Origin: Asticcacaulis sp. AC466
GTDB taxonomy: Bacteria; Pseudomonadota; Alphaproteobacteria; Caulobacterales; Caulobacteraceae
DNA length: 64,000 nt
Direction: 5' to 3'
Assembly (NCBI RefSeq): GCF_000495815.1
Contig: NZ_AWGE01000009.1
Span: forward strand, 62,001 to 126,000
The notes under the pieces were generated by a model. It was not told the origin of the DNA. It made no database searches and saw nothing but the letters and a program-made list of their open reading frames with translations. Within the stretch, counting starts at the first letter, position 1. The number at the start of each line of letters is the position of its first letter. The position numbers were made by a program, and so were the translations under genes. Shown here piece after piece: positions 25,249 through 33,479 of this stretch.

Positions 25249-25887
25249 CTATATGCGGCCCATGGTGGTTTGCGCGTTGTAGATCTGTTGGATGGGCGCA
25301 TTATTCGGATCGAGCGGAATCATGCGCCATTTGCCGTCGCTTTCCTCAAAGCGGACCGGCGCGGCGTTCGGACTCGAATACATGTCGTTGAGGAACTTAC
25401 GCGTGACAGCGCGGAACGGGATGCCATGGAAGACGAACAGACATGTTCCGCCGCTTAGTTGCTCGTCCGCCCTGTGGTCATTGATGCAGTCATAAACCCG
25501 ATCAATGACCTGACCCAGCGGTTCGGCATTGTGCGGATAATGCTTACCATCCAGGTCGGCAGCAGGGTTCATATGCTCGCGCATGTCTTCGCGGTGCTGG
25601 CGAACCTCGTCTATGGTCATGCCTTCGAATAGGCCGAAATTGCGCTCTATCAGCCGGTCATCGATGATCGGTTCGAGCGCGCAGGCCGCGCCGACGATCC
25701 GCGCCGTTTCCAGCGCGCGCGACAACGGGCTGGCGACGATCCGGGTCAGGCCCTGAGTTTTGAGTATATCGGCCGCCACATGCGCCTGGGCGCGCCCGGT
25801 GTCGTTGAGCGGAATGTCGGTTGATCCCTGGAGGCGGGCCTGTACGTTCCAGTCGGTCTGGCCGTGGCGAAGGACGTAGAAGGTCAT
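25249..25887 (-). CDS. Histidine phosphatase family protein
   Basis: 212 residues of the phosphoglycerate mutase-like clan. The catalytic motif LRHGQTDWN is at residues 6-14, SPLSRALETA near 58 supplies the second arginine, ERNFGLFEG near 88 the acid, and FVFHGIPFR near 160 the second histidine. This organisation suits a small-molecule phosphatase more than glycolytic mutase. Its start overlaps the end of the HIT-protein gene by four bases (ATGA), so the two are translationally coupled. Confidence 0.88.
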   Translation of the reverse strand: MTFYVLRHGQTDWNVQARLQGSTDIPLNDTGRAQAHVAADILKTQGLTRIVASPLSRALETARIVGAACALEPIIDDRLIERNFGLFEGMTIDEVRQHREDMREHMNPAADLDGKHYPHNAEPLGQVIDRVYDCINDHRADEQLSGGTCLFVFHGIPFRAVTRKFLNDMYSSPNAAPVRFEESDGKWRMIPLDPNNAPIQQIYNAQTTMGRI

Positions 25888-26318
25888 GACAGTTTGGCTT
25901 GGATTTGCGCAGCCACGTCTTTCAATTCAGCCATGTCCGCCATCTTGCCGGCGGCGTGGGGACGCTCCGCCGTGTCGTCCCAGACGGGAATGATGTGGAA
26001 GTGAATATGGAACACGGTCTGACCCGACGCCTCGCCGTTGAACTGCGCGATACGGATGCCGTCTGGCGTCAGGGCGTCGCGCACGGCGCGCCCGATGCGC
26101 TGGGTCTGGACGATCAGGTTTTGCAGGTCGTCCGCTGGAATATCGAATAGATTGCACGCCGCGACCTTCGGGATGACCAGCGTATGGCCCTTCGACTGCG
26201 GGAAAACATCCATGAAACTCAAGGTGCGATCGTCTTCATAGACCTTTACCGACGGGATGTCGCCCGCCAGAATCTTGGCGAAAATATTAGTGGGGTCGTA
26301 GTGTGCGGCCAGGCTCAT
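25884..26318 (-). CDS. HIT family nucleotide-binding protein
   Basis: 144 residues. The histidine triad HIHFHIIPVWD lies near residues 99-108; the N-terminal NIFAKILAGDIPSVKVYEDD and GHTLVIPKV are typical of the Hint branch, which hydrolyses nucleoside phosphoramidates and related adenylylated metabolites. Overlaps the following histidine phosphatase gene by four bases. The operon suggests a two-step nucleotide or phospho-compound clean-up, but the substrate is not evident. Confidence 0.92.
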   Translation of the reverse strand: MSLAAHYDPTNIFAKILAGDIPSVKVYEDDRTLSFMDVFPQSKGHTLVIPKVAACNLFDIPADDLQNLIVQTQRIGRAVRDALTPDGIRIAQFNGEASGQTVFHIHFHIIPVWDDTAERPHAAGKMADMAELKDVAAQIQAKLS

Positions 26319-26399
26319 GGATGGGTTTACCCTGTATTTTGTTCCGATTCCAAGCTTAAAGGACTATGAGGATCAGGTGAAGAGGGGTATTACGCGCCT

Positions 26400-26804
26400 A
26401 TGTTCAATCTGTGTCTTGTCATGTTGGGGGGCGCCTTCGGCTCCGCAGCCCGCTATGGTCTGGGGCGGTTGACGGCGGGCTGGTGGGCGAGCGAAGCCTG
26501 GCCGCTGAACGTCTGGCCTCTCGGGACCTTCATGGCCAATGTCATTGGTGGCCTGCTTATGGGGCTGCTCATGGGGCTGCTGCTTGGCCCCTTGAAAGGC
26601 GTGCTGGATACTGAACGCGCCCGCTTGTTGCTGGGCGTCGGGGTATTGGGCGGCTTCACGACCTTTTCGTCTTTTTCGCTGGAAGCCGTTCAGATGCTTG
26701 AACGTCGCGCCTACGGGCTGGCGGCGGGATATATTACTCTGTCGCTTGTCCTGTCCATTGCCGCGCTGATGGCCGGCCTGTTCCTGATCCGAAAGTTTGC
26801 GTAA
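26400..26804 (+). CDS. crcB: Fluoride channel CrcB/Fluc
   Basis: A small dimeric fluoride-export channel of the inner membrane. It has 134 residues with four transmembrane segments. Family features: GGAFGSAARYGLGR at the N-terminus, PLGTFMANVIGG near 45, and GVGVLGGFTTFSSFSLE near 80, which includes the phenylalanine/threonine ion pathway. A repeated GLLMGLLMGLL stretch marks the second helix. No fluoride-riboswitch pattern is visible in the short upstream gap. The stop overlaps the rluC start (TAATG). Confidence 0.94.
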   Translation: MFNLCLVMLGGAFGSAARYGLGRLTAGWWASEAWPLNVWPLGTFMANVIGGLLMGLLMGLLLGPLKGVLDTERARLLLGVGVLGGFTTFSSFSLEAVQMLERRAYGLAAGYITLSLVLSIAALMAGLFLIRKFA

Positions 26805-27808
26805 TGAGCAAGGAAGTCAAAACCCTCTATATTACCGACGGCGAGGACGGTATCCGCGTTGATCGCTTTTTCAAGCGCCGCTGGCCGCATCTGAACCACG
26901 TGATGCTCAACAAACTGCTGCGCTCCGGTCAGGTGCGCGTCGATGGTGGCCGTGTAAAGGCCGATACTCGCCTGACCGCCGGCTCGACCATCCGCGTCCC
27001 GCCCTTGCCGGATGCCCCTGACGTCGATCAGCAAAAGCGCGAACGCGCCATGCTGAGTCCGCAGGAAATCCGTTTTGCGCATTCGATGGTCCTGTACGAG
27101 GACGAAGACGTGATCGCGCTGAATAAGCCGTCGGGCCTGGCTGTCCAGGGCGGCACCAAGACCAAGAACCACGTCGACCGGCTGCTGTCGGCTTGGGGCG
27201 AGGGGCTGGAACGTCCGCGCCTCGTCCACCGTCTCGATCGTGACACATCGGGCGTCCTGCTGCTGGGCAAGTCTCCGCAGGCGGCGGCGCGTCTGTCGGG
27301 CGCCTTCGCCAAGCGTCGGGCGCAGAAAACCTATTGGGCCTTGGTGGTCGGCAACCCGAAGCCGGAAGAAGGCTATATCGATACGCCCCTGATCAAGAAG
27401 GGCTTTCACGACCGGGAAATCGTCCAGCCGGCCGAGCCCAACGAACCGGGTGCCGAGGCGGCGGAAACCGAATATGTCACCATCTCGCGCGCCGGTCCGC
27501 GCGTATCGTGGATGGCGTTGCGTCCGCACACCGGCCGAACGCACCAGTTGCGCGCCCACATGCAGGCCATCGGTCATTCGATCCTGGGCGACCCGAAATA
27601 CGGCAATGAGGCCAGCCAGTCCCTGTCCGAAGGGCTGAACCTGCAACTGCATCACCGCCGCATCGAACTGCCGCATCCGACGCAAGGCACGCTGATTGTC
27701 GAGGCGCCGCTCGATCCGGTCATTCAGGCTGGTTTCGACCGCTTTGGCTTCGATGAGCACGAGGCGGAGAACGATCCCTTCGCCAATATGAAGAAGAAAA
27801 AGCGGTAG
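26804..27808 (+). CDS. rluC: Ribosomal large subunit pseudouridine synthase RluC
   Basis: Isomerises specific uridines of 23S rRNA. It has 334 residues: an S4 RNA-binding domain at the N-terminus (VDRFFKRRWPHLNHVMLNKLLRSGQVRVDG), then the RluA-type catalytic domain with VIALNKPSGLAVQGG and HRLDRDTSGVLLLGK, where the aspartate is the catalytic residue. LRPHTGRTHQLRAHM follows. The tail ends with KKKKR. It begins on the last base of the crcB stop, and a HAD phosphatase gene follows after 15 bases. Confidence 0.94.
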   Translation: MSKEVKTLYITDGEDGIRVDRFFKRRWPHLNHVMLNKLLRSGQVRVDGGRVKADTRLTAGSTIRVPPLPDAPDVDQQKRERAMLSPQEIRFAHSMVLYEDEDVIALNKPSGLAVQGGTKTKNHVDRLLSAWGEGLERPRLVHRLDRDTSGVLLLGKSPQAAARLSGAFAKRRAQKTYWALVVGNPKPEEGYIDTPLIKKGFHDREIVQPAEPNEPGAEAAETEYVTISRAGPRVSWMALRPHTGRTHQLRAHMQAIGHSILGDPKYGNEASQSLSEGLNLQLHHRRIELPHPTQGTLIVEAPLDPVIQAGFDRFGFDEHEAENDPFANMKKKKR

Positions 27809-27823
27809 GTCCGGAGTAGTCTC

Positions 27824-28531
27824 GTGTTGAGTGACGGTTTGAAACTGGCGGTCTGGGATGTGGACGGCACACTGATCGACAGCCGGTCGAGTATTTTTCG
27901 CGCGGCGGTCGAGGCCGCGCACGCGATCAATATTGATCCGCCAAGCTACGATCAGGTCAGGGCCATTGTCGGGGTATCGCTTTTCGACGCTCTGGCCATG
28001 ATGCGTCCAGACCTCGATCCGGAAACCATCGCCGCCTACACGCATGAGTTCCAACAGGCCTTTCTGCGCTTTCATGCCGACCCCGCATTCACGGAATCGC
28101 TTTATCTCGGCGCCGAAGAGGCCTTGCAGGCCCTCAAAAGGGAAGGCTGGCTTTTGGGGATGGCCACCGGTAATTCGCGCCGTGGCGTTCGCAGGACTTT
28201 GGAAAAGCACGGTTGGGACGACCTGTTCGATGTCACCTTCTGCGCCGACGACGGTCCCTCAAAGCCCCATCCGCATATGCTTCAATGCAATCTCAATGCC
28301 CTGGGCGTCGGCACGCATGAGGCAGTGATGATCGGTGATGCCAGCCATGACATGAAGATGGCGCGTCAGGCCCAGGTCCACGCCATCGGGGTGTCGTGGG
28401 GCTTTCATACGGTCGAAGAACTGCAACTGGCCGGCGCGCACGATATCGTCCACGATTTCACGGAGTTGAAAGCGGCGTTGGACGCGTTCACGCCGGAGGT
28501 TCGTTCTGAGCAAAAGATGGCAAGCTATTGA
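27824..28531 (+). CDS. HAD-superfamily hydrolase, phosphoglycolate phosphatase-like
   Basis: 235 residues starting at a GTG (27824) with GGAG eight bases upstream; a TTG one codon later is also possible. HAD motifs: DVDGTLIDS near residue 11, GMATGNSRRG near 106 and the K/DD motif in GPSKPHPHM and VMIGDASHDMKMA. A helical cap sits between motifs I and II. This is subclass IA, close to phosphoglycolate phosphatase/beta-phosphoglucomutase-like enzymes. It is part of a crcB-rluC-HAD-ATP12 run and ends one base before the next start. Confidence 0.88.
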   Translation: MLSDGLKLAVWDVDGTLIDSRSSIFRAAVEAAHAINIDPPSYDQVRAIVGVSLFDALAMMRPDLDPETIAAYTHEFQQAFLRFHADPAFTESLYLGAEEALQALKREGWLLGMATGNSRRGVRRTLEKHGWDDLFDVTFCADDGPSKPHPHMLQCNLNALGVGTHEAVMIGDASHDMKMARQAQVHAIGVSWGFHTVEELQLAGAHDIVHDFTELKAALDAFTPEVRSEQKMASY

Positions 28532-28532
28532 T

Positions 28533-29291
28533 ATGACATACGAAGCCAAAGCCCCGGACAAGACATCCGATTCCCTCGGGTTCCGCCCTAAGCGGTTCTG
28601 GAAGACCGTGGCTGTGACTGAAATCACCGGCGGATATACAGTCAGTCTGGATGGCCGGGCGGTAAAGACACCCAAGGGGGAGGCGCTGGTTCTGCCCAAT
28701 GACACCGTTGCCCGCCGGGTCGAAGCCGAGTGGGCCGCCGTCGGCGACCATGTCGAGTTCAGCGAGATGCCGATGACGCGCCTGGGCTTTGCCGCGGTCG
28801 ACCGCATGGGCGAGGTGCTGGACGACACTTTGGTCGAAGTCACGCGATATTCGGAAACAGACCTGGTGTGTTATCCAGCCGAATATCCTCAGGCACTGGT
28901 GACCCGCGAAGACGCGGCGTGGAAGCCGATTCTCGTATGGGCCGACACAGAGTTGGATCTCCAGTTTCATCAGAACAAGAGCATTATCCATCAGCCTCAG
29001 CCGGCGGAAACGATCCACCGGATTCAGTCCCTGATCGCCAACGCAAGCGTGTATGAACAAGCCGGCATTATGCAGGCCATACCTTTACTAGGCTCCGTTG
29101 TGCTGGCCCTGGCGCTGTGGCGGGGGCATCTCACGGGCGCGCAGGCCTTTGCGGCGTCGCGCATCGGTGAGGACTTCCAGAGTGAGACCTGGGGGCATGA
29201 CGAAGAGGCTGCCAAGCGGGCGGAGCATATGAAGCGTCAGGCCGAAAATCTGGAAATCTGGTTCAAGTCTCTGGCTCCCACCGACACTTGA
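28533..29291 (+). CDS. ATP12 family F1-ATPase assembly chaperone
   Basis: 252 residues. The sequence follows ATP12: RPKRFWKTVAVTEITGGYTVSLDGR at the N-terminus, KTPKGEALVLPN, VEAEWAAVGD, PMTRLGFAAVDR, the ETDLVCYPAEYP segment and a C-terminal LALALWRGHLTGAQAFAASRIGEDFQ. In mitochondria ATP12 binds free F1 alpha subunits before hexamer assembly; alphaproteobacteria share the gene. It follows the HAD gene after one base. Together with the DUF1476 protein at 5.9 kb it is one of two F1-related genes in the window. Confidence 0.93.
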   Translation: MTYEAKAPDKTSDSLGFRPKRFWKTVAVTEITGGYTVSLDGRAVKTPKGEALVLPNDTVARRVEAEWAAVGDHVEFSEMPMTRLGFAAVDRMGEVLDDTLVEVTRYSETDLVCYPAEYPQALVTREDAAWKPILVWADTELDLQFHQNKSIIHQPQPAETIHRIQSLIANASVYEQAGIMQAIPLLGSVVLALALWRGHLTGAQAFAASRIGEDFQSETWGHDEEAAKRAEHMKRQAENLEIWFKSLAPTDT

Positions 29292-29306
29292 CAGCGAAAT
29301 CGGACG

Positions 29307-29639
29307 TTACATTCTTGATGCGGCCAGGGCGCGGCGCTTCGACAATTGCCCGGTCAGCCACAGACCAAACATGTGATAGTCGCCGATAAGCGACCACAAC
29401 GGATATTTGAATGTGGCGGGGCGGTTATGTTCGATGAAGAAGTGTCCGACCCAGGCGCAGCCATATCCCGCGACCAGGCCCGCCGCGATCCACCACAAAT
29501 GCCCGGTCGACACGGTCAGAGCAAGCGCGGAAAGCCCGCAAACAGAACCGAGATAGTGGACGGCGCGCGTGGCCGGGCGGCTGTGCTCGCTCAGGTAAAA
29601 ATCGAAAAAGGCGGAATAGGTTTTGTAGCGTTCGGCCAT
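29307..29639 (-). CDS. DUF962/Mpo1-like membrane protein
   Basis: 110 residues with the family start YKTYSAFFDFYLSEHSRPATRAVHYLG, two hydrophobic stretches and the paired motif AWVGHFFIEHNRPATFKYPLWSLIGDYHMF. The conserved histidines (HSRPATRAVH, GHFFIEHNRPATF) are those of Mpo1, a yeast iron-dependent dioxygenase acting on 2-hydroxy fatty acids, so a lipid alpha-oxidation role is possible here but not shown. Confidence 0.88.
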   Translation of the reverse strand: MAERYKTYSAFFDFYLSEHSRPATRAVHYLGSVCGLSALALTVSTGHLWWIAAGLVAGYGCAWVGHFFIEHNRPATFKYPLWSLIGDYHMFGLWLTGQLSKRRALAASRM

Positions 29640-29699
29640 GGCTTCATCCCCTTTTGACCAAGTGTAGCACGGTTTATCGCCGGCCGCACACCCGCAGGA

Positions 29700-30848
29700 T
29701 CACCCCTCCTTTTTGAACGGTGACGCTTCCTCAGCCAGGATCTGCATCTGCTCGACCACCGCATCACGTTCGCGGTTGAGATAGTCTTCGATCGGGCCGC
29801 GCAGGCGTTGGTCGCGGATATAGTGAGCCGAATAGACGCTGTGCGGCAGGTAGCCGCGTGACAGCTTGTGCTCGCCCTGGGTGCCGGCCTCGACCCTTTG
29901 CAGGCCATGCGCGATAGCGTAATCGATGGCCTGGTAATAGCAGACTTCAAAGTGCAGGAAGGGCAGGTCGATATGCGTGCCCCATTGCCGACCATAAAGC
30001 GTATCACCGCCGATGAAATTGATGGCGCCAGCCACAGCCTGTTCGCCTTGATAAGCGAAGATCAGGACGACCTTGTCGCGCATGGTTTCGGCCACTCGGC
30101 TGAAAAAGGCACGGGTCAGATAGGGCGCGCCCCACTTACGGTCATAGGTGCTTTCAATAAACGCGTACATCAGGTTAAGATGATTTTCGGTTATATCTCG
30201 ACCAGTTATATGACGCAGCTCAACAGCCGACTGAACATCTCGGCGTTCGCGGCGGATAACCTTGCGCCGGTTTGACGACAGGGCTGCCAGAAAGTCGTCG
30301 AACGCAGAATAACCGGCATTGTCCCACCAGAACTGCTGATCGCGCCGTTGAAGCAGGCCCATTTCCCCCATCATCCGCCATTCGTCTTCGCGTAGAAAGG
30401 TGATGTGAAGCGACGACAGCCGGTTGCTGTCGCACAGGGAGATGGCGGCCTCGACAAGGGCGCGCCGCACGCCTGGATTGCGCGAGATCAGACGCGCCCC
30501 TGTTACCGGCGTGAACGGCACGGCCCCTTGCAGCTTCGGATAATAGGCGCCGCCCGCCTGTTCATAGGCGCGCGCCCAGGATTGGTCGAAGACATATTCG
30601 CCCATGGAATGATATTTGACATAGAGGGGCATGACGCCGACCGCGGCGTCTTCCTCATCGCGCAACGCGATATGTACCGGTTGCCAGCCGCTGGCCTCAT
30701 CGACGCAACCTGTATCTTCAAGCGCATGCAAATAGGCAAACGATGTAAAGGGGTTGTCGTCCTCCCTTAAACCATCCCATGTGCTTTGGCCGATATCGGC
30801 GATTGTGTTGTGCAGCGTTAGCTTCAGGGGACGTGTTGCGGTGGTCAT
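29700..30848 (-). CDS. GNAT-type acyltransferase of the DUF482 (peptidoglycan-recognition/biosynthesis-like) family
   Basis: 382 residues. Features of the DUF482 family: WDGLREDDNPFTSFAYLHALEDTGCV near the N-terminus, AVGVMPLYVKYHSMGEYVFDQSWARAYEQAGG, the LQGAVPFTPVTGARL motif near 120, and FEVCYYQAIDYAIAHGLQRVEAGTQGEHKLSRGYLP near 320. The fold is like FemAB/GNAT acyltransferases; the family is annotated as peptidoglycan-related by similarity only, and the reaction is unknown. It stands between the Mpo1-like gene and an M20 peptidase on the same strand. Confidence 0.85.
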   Translation of the reverse strand: MTTATRPLKLTLHNTIADIGQSTWDGLREDDNPFTSFAYLHALEDTGCVDEASGWQPVHIALRDEEDAAVGVMPLYVKYHSMGEYVFDQSWARAYEQAGGAYYPKLQGAVPFTPVTGARLISRNPGVRRALVEAAISLCDSNRLSSLHITFLREDEWRMMGEMGLLQRRDQQFWWDNAGYSAFDDFLAALSSNRRKVIRRERRDVQSAVELRHITGRDITENHLNLMYAFIESTYDRKWGAPYLTRAFFSRVAETMRDKVVLIFAYQGEQAVAGAINFIGGDTLYGRQWGTHIDLPFLHFEVCYYQAIDYAIAHGLQRVEAGTQGEHKLSRGYLPHSVYSAHYIRDQRLRGPIEDYLNRERDAVVEQMQILAEEASPFKKEG

Positions 30849-30866
30849 GGGCGGTATATGGGGAGC

Positions 30867-32285
30867 CTATTGCGCCGCGTAAAGCTTGACCAACCTGTAC
30901 ATGAAGCGCCGGGCGTCCATCAGGGACTGAACGCCCACCCGTTCGTTGAGGCCATGAATATGGCCTTCGTCAGGATCGACAAACAGGCCCTCCACCCCAT
31001 AGGTCGGGATGCCGGCGGCGGAGGTGTAGATGCCGTCCGTTGCCCCCGTGGTCATGGTGGGCACGACCGGGACGCCTGGCCAGAGCTCAGCGGATACTTT
31101 TTCGATGGGGCCCAGAATATCTGGACCAAGCGCGGGTGCAGGCGTGGCCAGGCTGCGCGGTTCGACGACCGACACCTTGACAGCCGGATCGGCGACGGCC
31201 CGGACCAGGGCGGCCTGCACGTCATCCACGCTGACGCCCGGGAAGATACGGCAATTGACGTTGGCCGAAACATGCTGAGGCAGGGCGTTCAACGCGTGTC
31301 CGCCTTCGATCAAGGTGGCGACGCAGGTCGTGCGCAGCATCGAATGCCATTGCGGGTTCTTCGACAGTATGGCGTTGGCAGCGCTGTCCATCGGGTTCTT
31401 GACGATGGCCAGCATGGCTGCACCCGATTCGCCGCCGACGATCGGCGCCATGCGCGTAAAATAGGCTCGCGTCGCGTCATTGAGCATCACCGGAAATTCA
31501 AGTGCGCCGATCTTCGGCAAGGCCGTCGACATCTGGTAGATGGCGTTTTCGGGCACGGGACGCGACGAATGGCCGCCCGGATTGGTAGTTTCCAGCTTGA
31601 AGTCCTGATAGACCTTTTCCGCCGCCTCGATATTGAGGGCGATCTTTCGACCGGTCTCATCCAATTGTCCGTTGGCGCCTTCATTGAGCGCGAAATCGGC
31701 GTCGATCCAGTCCTTGTGCTCGGTGGACAGCCAGTGGGCGCCGTTGAATACGCCCTCGGTTTCCTCTCCGCAGGTCAGGGCCATCTTTATGTCGCGTTTG
31801 GGGCGATAGCCTTCCTGCTTCAGTCGGATGAGCAAATCGGTCCAAATAGCGGCCTGGGCCTTGTCGTCCGATGTGCCGCGGCCGTAGAAATAGCCGCCTT
31901 CCTCGATCAGGGTGAATGGATCGCGCGTCCAGTCCGAGCGCTTGGCGGCGACCACGTCGATGTGCGCCAGAAGCAGGATGGCCTTCTTCTTTGAGCCGGT
32001 CCCACGCAGAACGGCGACGATACCGCCGTCCTTCGGCGCGCTGTCGGGAATAAAGAGGTGGATGTCTGCGTCCGTATAGCCGGCGGCTTTCAGACGCGCT
32101 TGCATGCGCTGGGCCGCCAGGGTGCAACTGCCTTCGCCCGGCGCGGTATTGGTTTCGACCAGTTCTTTATAGAGGGCGCGAAAGGCCGGTTCGCCCGTGC
32201 CGGAAGTGTCGGCCGCTATAGCGGGGAGCGCCAAAACAGTGGAGGCCAGTACGGCAAGGGCTGGGAGCAGGGGCTTCAGGCGCAT
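30867..32285 (-). CDS. Exported M20-family metallopeptidase
   Basis: 472 residues with a signal peptide (MRLKPLLPALAVLASTVLALPAIA). The co-catalytic di-zinc site of M20 peptidases is recognisable: LLLAHIDVVAA (His and Asp), GRGTSDDKAQAA (bridging Asp), TCGEETEGVFN (catalytic Glu plus ligand Glu) and a terminal histidine in DEGHIHGLNE. The dimerisation/lid domain lies between (NPGGHSSRPVPENAIYQ). It probably trims periplasmic peptides or carnosine-like dipeptides. A double hairpin and direct repeat separate it from the ridA-type gene. Confidence 0.9.
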   Translation of the reverse strand: MRLKPLLPALAVLASTVLALPAIAADTSGTGEPAFRALYKELVETNTAPGEGSCTLAAQRMQARLKAAGYTDADIHLFIPDSAPKDGGIVAVLRGTGSKKKAILLLAHIDVVAAKRSDWTRDPFTLIEEGGYFYGRGTSDDKAQAAIWTDLLIRLKQEGYRPKRDIKMALTCGEETEGVFNGAHWLSTEHKDWIDADFALNEGANGQLDETGRKIALNIEAAEKVYQDFKLETTNPGGHSSRPVPENAIYQMSTALPKIGALEFPVMLNDATRAYFTRMAPIVGGESGAAMLAIVKNPMDSAANAILSKNPQWHSMLRTTCVATLIEGGHALNALPQHVSANVNCRIFPGVSVDDVQAALVRAVADPAVKVSVVEPRSLATPAPALGPDILGPIEKVSAELWPGVPVVPTMTTGATDGIYTSAAGIPTYGVEGLFVDPDEGHIHGLNERVGVQSLMDARRFMYRLVKLYAAQ

Positions 32286-32336
32286 AGGGGCCTCCGTAAA
32301 AGAACGAGGCTAACACCCCTGTCGCCGTTGCACAAT

Positions 32337-32364
32337 CGGCGCGCCGCATGTACCGGCGCGCCGC
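32337..32364. repeat. Duplicated CGGCGCGCCGC element forming a hairpin
   Basis: CGGCGCGCCGC occurs twice, at 32337-32347 and 32354-32364. Each copy is self-complementary over ten bases, so the pair can also form a ten-base stem with a seven-base loop. It lies 24 bases past the RidA stop on the minus strand and upstream of the M20 gene start. It may act as a terminator, although no T-run follows. Confidence 0.5.
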
Positions 32365-32387
32365 AACCTTAAAATTAAGGCCTAAAA

Positions 32388-32858
32388 TCAACGGCGATCG
32401 ATGACTTCGATCAGGGCGTCGATTTCCACGGCAAAGCCGAGAGGGATCTTATACATGCCGACGGCTGACCGGGCATGCTTTCCGGCATCGCCAAGGGCGG
32501 CGACCATCAGGTCGGAACAGCCATTGATGACCTGCGGGATATTATAGAAGTCAGGACCGGCCTGGACGAACGCGTTCAGCTTGATCACCCGCACGACGTC
32601 GTCAAGATCGCCGCCCGCCGCCGCCTTCATCTGAGCCAGCAGATTGATGCCGCACAGGCGCGCCGCCTCGACGGCGTCTTCAAGCGAGACGTCGACGCCT
32701 ACCGTGCCTTTGATGCCGCCATTGGCATCGTTCGACAACTGGCCGGAGATGTGAGCGTGATTCCCGGTGCGGACAAACGGGACGTAATTGGCTACGGGCG
32801 CGTTGGGGACGGGCAGGGTGATGCCGAGCGCCCGCAGGCGGTCTTCGCATGTCGACAT
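32388..32858 (-). CDS. RidA (YjgF/UK114) family protein
   Basis: 156 residues from the ATG at 32858 (MSTCEDRLRALGITLPVPN). It has the YjgF fold elements: VANYVPFVRTGNHAHISGQLSND, AARLCGINLLAQMKAA, VVRVIKLNAFVQAGPDFYNIPQVING and the LGDAGKHARSAVGMYKIPLGFAVEIDALIEV end with the conserved arginine. The length and the ANY/SGQLS pattern place it in the longer RidA subgroup, not the strict enamine deaminase archetype. Reactive enamine removal is possible but unproven for this subgroup. Confidence 0.88.
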   Translation of the reverse strand: MSTCEDRLRALGITLPVPNAPVANYVPFVRTGNHAHISGQLSNDANGGIKGTVGVDVSLEDAVEAARLCGINLLAQMKAAAGGDLDDVVRVIKLNAFVQAGPDFYNIPQVINGCSDLMVAALGDAGKHARSAVGMYKIPLGFAVEIDALIEVIDRR

Positions 32859-33098
32859 GTAAAATCCTTGATCAGATAAGAGATAGGCCCCCAATGGGGA
32901 AAGGGACTTTAATCTCTATAGCCGATTTGCATACCGCCCCTCCATCCCCATTTTTACCATTTGTTACCTTTGCCTTCACCTGAGCTTAAGAGAGTCCCTG
33001 TAGATTGACCCTCATCAAAAGCCGGCGGCGCGGTGGTGACCGATTCGGCAAAAACACAAGATAGAGTGGGTAGGCTTTCGGGCTTATAGGTTTCGGGA

Positions 33099-33467
33099 AT
33101 GATGCAAAAGAAGGTCCTCATTGTCGAGGACAACGAACTCAACATGAAGCTCTTTCATGACCTGCTCGATGCACAGGGCTATGAAACCTTCCAGACGGGC
33201 GAGGGCCTGTCTGCCCTGACTCTTGCCCGCCAGCATCGCCCCGACCTGATCCTGATGGATATCCAGTTGCCAGAGATTTCGGGCCTGGAAGTGACCAAGT
33301 GGCTTAAGGAAGACGATGAGTTGTCGCATATTCCGGTTGTGGCTGTAACGGCCTTCGCCATGAAGGGCGACGAGGAACGCATTCGCGAAGGTGGTTGCGA
33401 AGCCTACATTTCGAAGCCTATTTCGGTCACGCATTTTCTCGACACGGTGCGCAAGTATCTGGGCTAA
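33099..33467 (+). CDS. divK: Single-domain response regulator DivK
   Basis: The essential cell-cycle regulator that is phosphorylated by DivJ, dephosphorylated by PleC, and modulates the CckA-CtrA pathway through DivL. It has 122 residues and is nearly all one receiver domain: [53 protein letters not shown] with the phospho-acceptor aspartate near residue 53, and [30 protein letters not shown]. The start may be the first or second of two adjacent ATGs. pleD follows after 12 bases, as in Caulobacter. Confidence 0.97.
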   Translation: MMQKKVLIVEDNELNMKLFHDLLDAQGYETFQTGEGLSALTLARQHRPDLILMDIQLPEISGLEVTKWLKEDDELSHIPVVAVTAFAMKGDEERIREGGCEAYISKPISVTHFLDTVRKYLG

Positions 33468-33479
33468 CGGAGACAGTCC

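Noticed and set aside
26319-26399. Possible fluoride riboswitch before crcB
   Set aside because: The gap is short and I cannot find the conserved pseudoknot pattern.
26711-28210. Open frame of about 500 codons on the minus strand opposite rluC and the HAD gene
   Set aside because: It is antisense to two genes with clear catalytic motifs, has no family features, and results from codon bias in GC-rich DNA.
30858-31994. Long plus-strand open frame opposite the M20 peptidase
   Set aside because: No ribosome site or motif; the minus strand has the complete zinc site.
32930-33000. TTACC/TTAAG elements upstream of divK as a CtrA site
   Set aside because: The spacing and bases deviate too far from TTAA-N7-TTAA to claim a site.
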